From Candidatus Atribacteria bacterium (lineage in GTDB: Bacteria; Bipolaricaulota; Bipolaricaulia; UBA7950; UBA9294), in contig SPBW01000101.1 of assembly GCA_004525685.1 (NCBI GenBank), positions 1 through 8,206 on the forward strand: a stretch of 8,206 bases of DNA, given 5' to 3'. Shown one piece after another: positions 7,069 through 8,206 of this stretch (the stretch's first letter is position 1; each line of letters begins with the position of its first letter). Under the pieces are notes generated by a model that was not told the origin of the DNA, ran no database searches, and saw nothing but the letters and a program-made list of their open reading frames with translations. Position numbers and translations under genes: made by a program.

Positions 7069-7145
7069 GGAGTAAGAATGCTCACCGAACAAGAATGCCT
7101 GAGAAGGAGCGCGGCGGAAGCAGCGCAATCCTAAAGAGTCATATC

Positions 7146-7314
7146 TCAAGACCCCAAGCGCACCGTGCTAGCGGACACCGTGACTCCCGCCGCCTTCCAC
7201 AAGGAGGTGACACGATCTAAATCCTGCTCGCTGCGCACCACCCGGAGCTCTGCCAGCGAATGTGATAGAGATTACGGTCTCATTATCGACGTCTTTTCTG
7301 ACGTGCAGGTCCAT
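7146..7314 (-). pseudogene. Possible frameshifted small gene of unknown function
   Basis: Minus strand. An ATG at 7314 opens a frame reading MDLHVRKDVDNETVISITFA, which then degrades into Gly/Arg-rich sequence and stops at 7168. The +1 frame takes over around 7256 with LAELRVVRSEQDLDRVTSLW, continues KAAGVTVSASTVRLGS and stops at 7146. Removing one G from the GCTGGCAG stretch near 7255 would join both halves into a coherent 55-residue product with a beta-strand-rich start and a helix. In the second half most codons end in G or C, as in the neighbouring operon. There is no clear Shine-Dalgarno sequence before the ATG, and no family is recognised. It could be a decayed gene, a sequencing error, or chance open frames. 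Confidence 0.3.
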
Positions 7315-7320
7315 CGCCTG

Positions 7321-7340
7321 TGACCCATGAGGGCGGGTCA
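7321..7340. repeat. Inverted repeat TGACCC-N8-GGGTCA
   Basis: Perfect 6-bp arms (7321-7326 and 7335-7340) around an 8-nt spacer, about 120 nt upstream of the secreted-protein gene. The geometry would suit a dimeric regulator or a small hairpin. There is no T tract, so it is not a good terminator. Confidence 0.35.
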
Positions 7341-7356
7341 TTGCACACGTTCGTGC

Positions 7357-7370
7357 CGGACGCGCGTCCG
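7357..7370. repeat. Perfect 14-bp palindrome CGGACGCGCGTCCG
   Basis: The sequence equals its own reverse complement over 14 bases and is followed on the plus strand by TTTGCG. It could be a protein-binding site or a short GC-rich hairpin. The T run is too short to call it a terminator. Confidence 0.4.
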
Positions 7371-7447
7371 TTTGCGCATCCGCCCTCGCCGCTGGGTATC
7401 TGTCAAATCAGGTATGATCGCAAGTGAACCGACCATTCGGCGCGTTC

Positions 7448-7453
7448 AGGAGG
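7448..7453 (+). promoter_or_regulatory. Shine-Dalgarno of the acidic secreted protein
   Basis: AGGAGG lies nine bases before the ATG at 7463. It decides between this ATG and the upstream in-frame GTG at 7424, whose extra 13 codons would precede the signal peptide and contain this site. Confidence 0.8.
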
Positions 7454-7462
7454 TCTTCAAGA

Positions 7463-8152
7463 ATGAGAGCCATTTGGATCATGCTTGCGATTGTCATGGC
7501 AGGATGCAGCACGGCCTTGGCCGACTCCCTAACTGGACAAGGAATAGCCACTGGGAATGCTGTTCTTTGGTTCTCAGGCACAAACGCGACGGGTACGTTT
7601 GACGGAACGTTCGCACTAACCGGACATCTTGTGATTGCAGACGAGGTCATTGCGTTCACAGCATCAGGATGGGCGCGCGGCTCAGGATCTGGGAACACAT
7701 CCACCATGGATATTGACGCATGGGCGACCTTTGCGGCCAGCGGACTTACAGTGAATGGCGAGGAGATTGTCGTCCAGGGCGGGTTGACGCTGTCAGGACT
7801 ATCGGCCGGGGCATCCGATTCATCGAGCTCGGGAACAGGCGACTTCGTTGCCACCATCTTCTACGGCGGACAGATCTACACGGCTCAAGGCAGTGCTGCT
7901 GGATTTGCTAGTGGCAGCTTCGTCATCCCCGCAGATCCGCTGTCTATGGAGCTGGCTGGCGAGGGCGTCTTTGAACTGTCTGGAGAACTTGCACTCGATC
8001 CACTAGAGGGCGAGCTTCCCGTTGATCCAACCATCGCGGCATCGGCTGTCGAAGCCCTGCCTTGGGCACCCGAGGGCTGGCCTGAGGATCTGCTTGCTGA
8101 GTTGCTCGACATCCTGTCAAGGATCGTCGATTCCTCAACGTCATCTGAATAG
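7463..8152 (+). CDS. Secreted or lipid-anchored acidic protein of unknown function
   Basis: The 229-residue product has a short hydrophobic leader (IWIMLAIVMAG) ending in Cys15, a possible lipobox (MAGC). The alternative is signal peptidase I cleavage after ALA at 18-20. Cys15 is the only cysteine in the protein, which favours lipidation. The mature part is rich in Gly, Ser, Thr and Ala with alternating hydrophobic residues, suggesting a beta-sheet domain (about 21-150). Two similar Gly-rich blocks are visible (GTFDGTFALTGHLVI and AAGFASGSFVI). An acidic Pro-containing linker (LDPLEGELPVDP) leads to a C-terminal amphipathic segment EDLLAELLDILSRIVD. There is no lysine at all and only three arginines against about 27 acidic residues. 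The start at 7463 is chosen for its AGGAGG. No family is recognised and no catalytic motif is visible; an extracytoplasmic structural or binding role is inference. Confidence 0.85.
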   Translation: MRAIWIMLAIVMAGCSTALADSLTGQGIATGNAVLWFSGTNATGTFDGTFALTGHLVIADEVIAFTASGWARGSGSGNTSTMDIDAWATFAASGLTVNGEEIVVQGGLTLSGLSAGASDSSSSGTGDFVATIFYGGQIYTAQGSAAGFASGSFVIPADPLSMELAGEGVFELSGELALDPLEGELPVDPTIAASAVEALPWAPEGWPEDLLAELLDILSRIVDSSTSSE

Positions 8153-8206
8153 CTTCCTTACGGAGGACCAGGTCTTCGCAGGCGTGGCATAACGGCCCGC
8201 GCGGAG

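Larger units (their letters stand above)
6962..7462. other. Gene-poor region between the operon start and the secreted-protein gene
   Basis: About 480-500 nt without an intact convincing gene. It contains, from left to right, the 5' leader and candidate promoter of the minus-strand operon (7040-7068), a possible frame-disrupted small minus-strand gene (7146-7314), two palindromes (7321-7340 and 7357-7370), and the upstream region of the plus-strand secreted protein. A lone TATGAT at 7413-7418 resembles a -10 box for that gene but has no acceptable -35 partner. Confidence 0.6.

Noticed and set aside
7078..7134. An 18-codon plus-strand ORF beginning MLTEQECL with AAGGAG just upstream.
   Set aside because: Very short, no recognisable family, and its ribosome-binding sequence overlaps the -35 box of the candidate minus-strand promoter. 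A chance ORF is more likely.
6924..7220. A 98-codon plus-strand open frame starting MFVGWLAE.
   Set aside because: It begins inside the CoA-transferase gene on the opposite strand, has Arg/Ser/His-rich non-protein-like composition and no ribosome binding site.
7408..7857. A 149-codon minus-strand open frame opposite the acidic secreted protein.
   Set aside because: It mirrors the Gly/Ser/Ala-rich coding strand, producing Pro/Ser/Ala-rich sequence. The plus strand has the signal peptide and AGGAGG.
8153..8206. Possible start of another gene or a terminator at the right end.
   Set aside because: GGAGGACC and a near-palindrome GAGGACCAGGTCTTC are present, but there is no start codon with an open frame, no workable hairpin loop and no T tract.

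Overview
The window looks like part of a bacterial chromosome. Most starts are preceded by strong Shine-Dalgarno sequences, two secreted proteins have bacterial-type signal peptides, and there is a U-tailed terminator. The central genes (fused ADP-forming acyl-CoA synthetase, class-4-hydroxybutyrate-type CoA-transferase, Pta-like P-loop/DRTGG protein) suggest an anaerobic or fermentative acyl-CoA/acetate metabolism. The phylum cannot be fixed from this sequence alone.

Left part (1-1632). Two minus-strand genes probably share a transcript: a PKD-domain, propeller-like lipoprotein (330-1406) and, 33 nt downstream, the N-terminal third or less of a YtcJ-like amidohydrolase that runs off the left edge (1-296). 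A divergent 56-residue ribbon-helix-helix (RHH) DNA-binding protein lies at 1633-1803 (+). The 226-nt gap between the divergent starts holds a tandem, palindromic 8-bp repeat that is a plausible operator. A long hairpin terminator (1829-1868) separates the RHH gene from the convergent operon.

Central operon (6961 down to 1881, minus strand). Three genes are packed with an overlap or a 1-nt gap: (i) acetyl-CoA hydrolase/CoA-transferase fused to a C-terminal GNAT acetyltransferase domain; (ii) a fused alpha-beta ADP-forming acetate/acyl-CoA synthetase (ACD); (iii) a stand-alone copy of the N-terminal half of long phosphotransacetylases (BioD-like P-loop plus DRTGG domain) without the catalytic Pta domain. 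Together they could move CoA between organic acids, harvest ATP from acyl-CoA, and regulate the process through nucleotide or acetyl-CoA sensing. The regulatory part is inference.

Right part (6962-8206). A region of about 480 nt without an intact gene holds a candidate promoter for the operon, a possible frame-disrupted small minus-strand gene, and two palindromes. It is followed by a plus-strand gene for a secreted, lysine-free, strongly acidic protein of unknown function (7463-8152). No gene is recognised in the last 54 nt.
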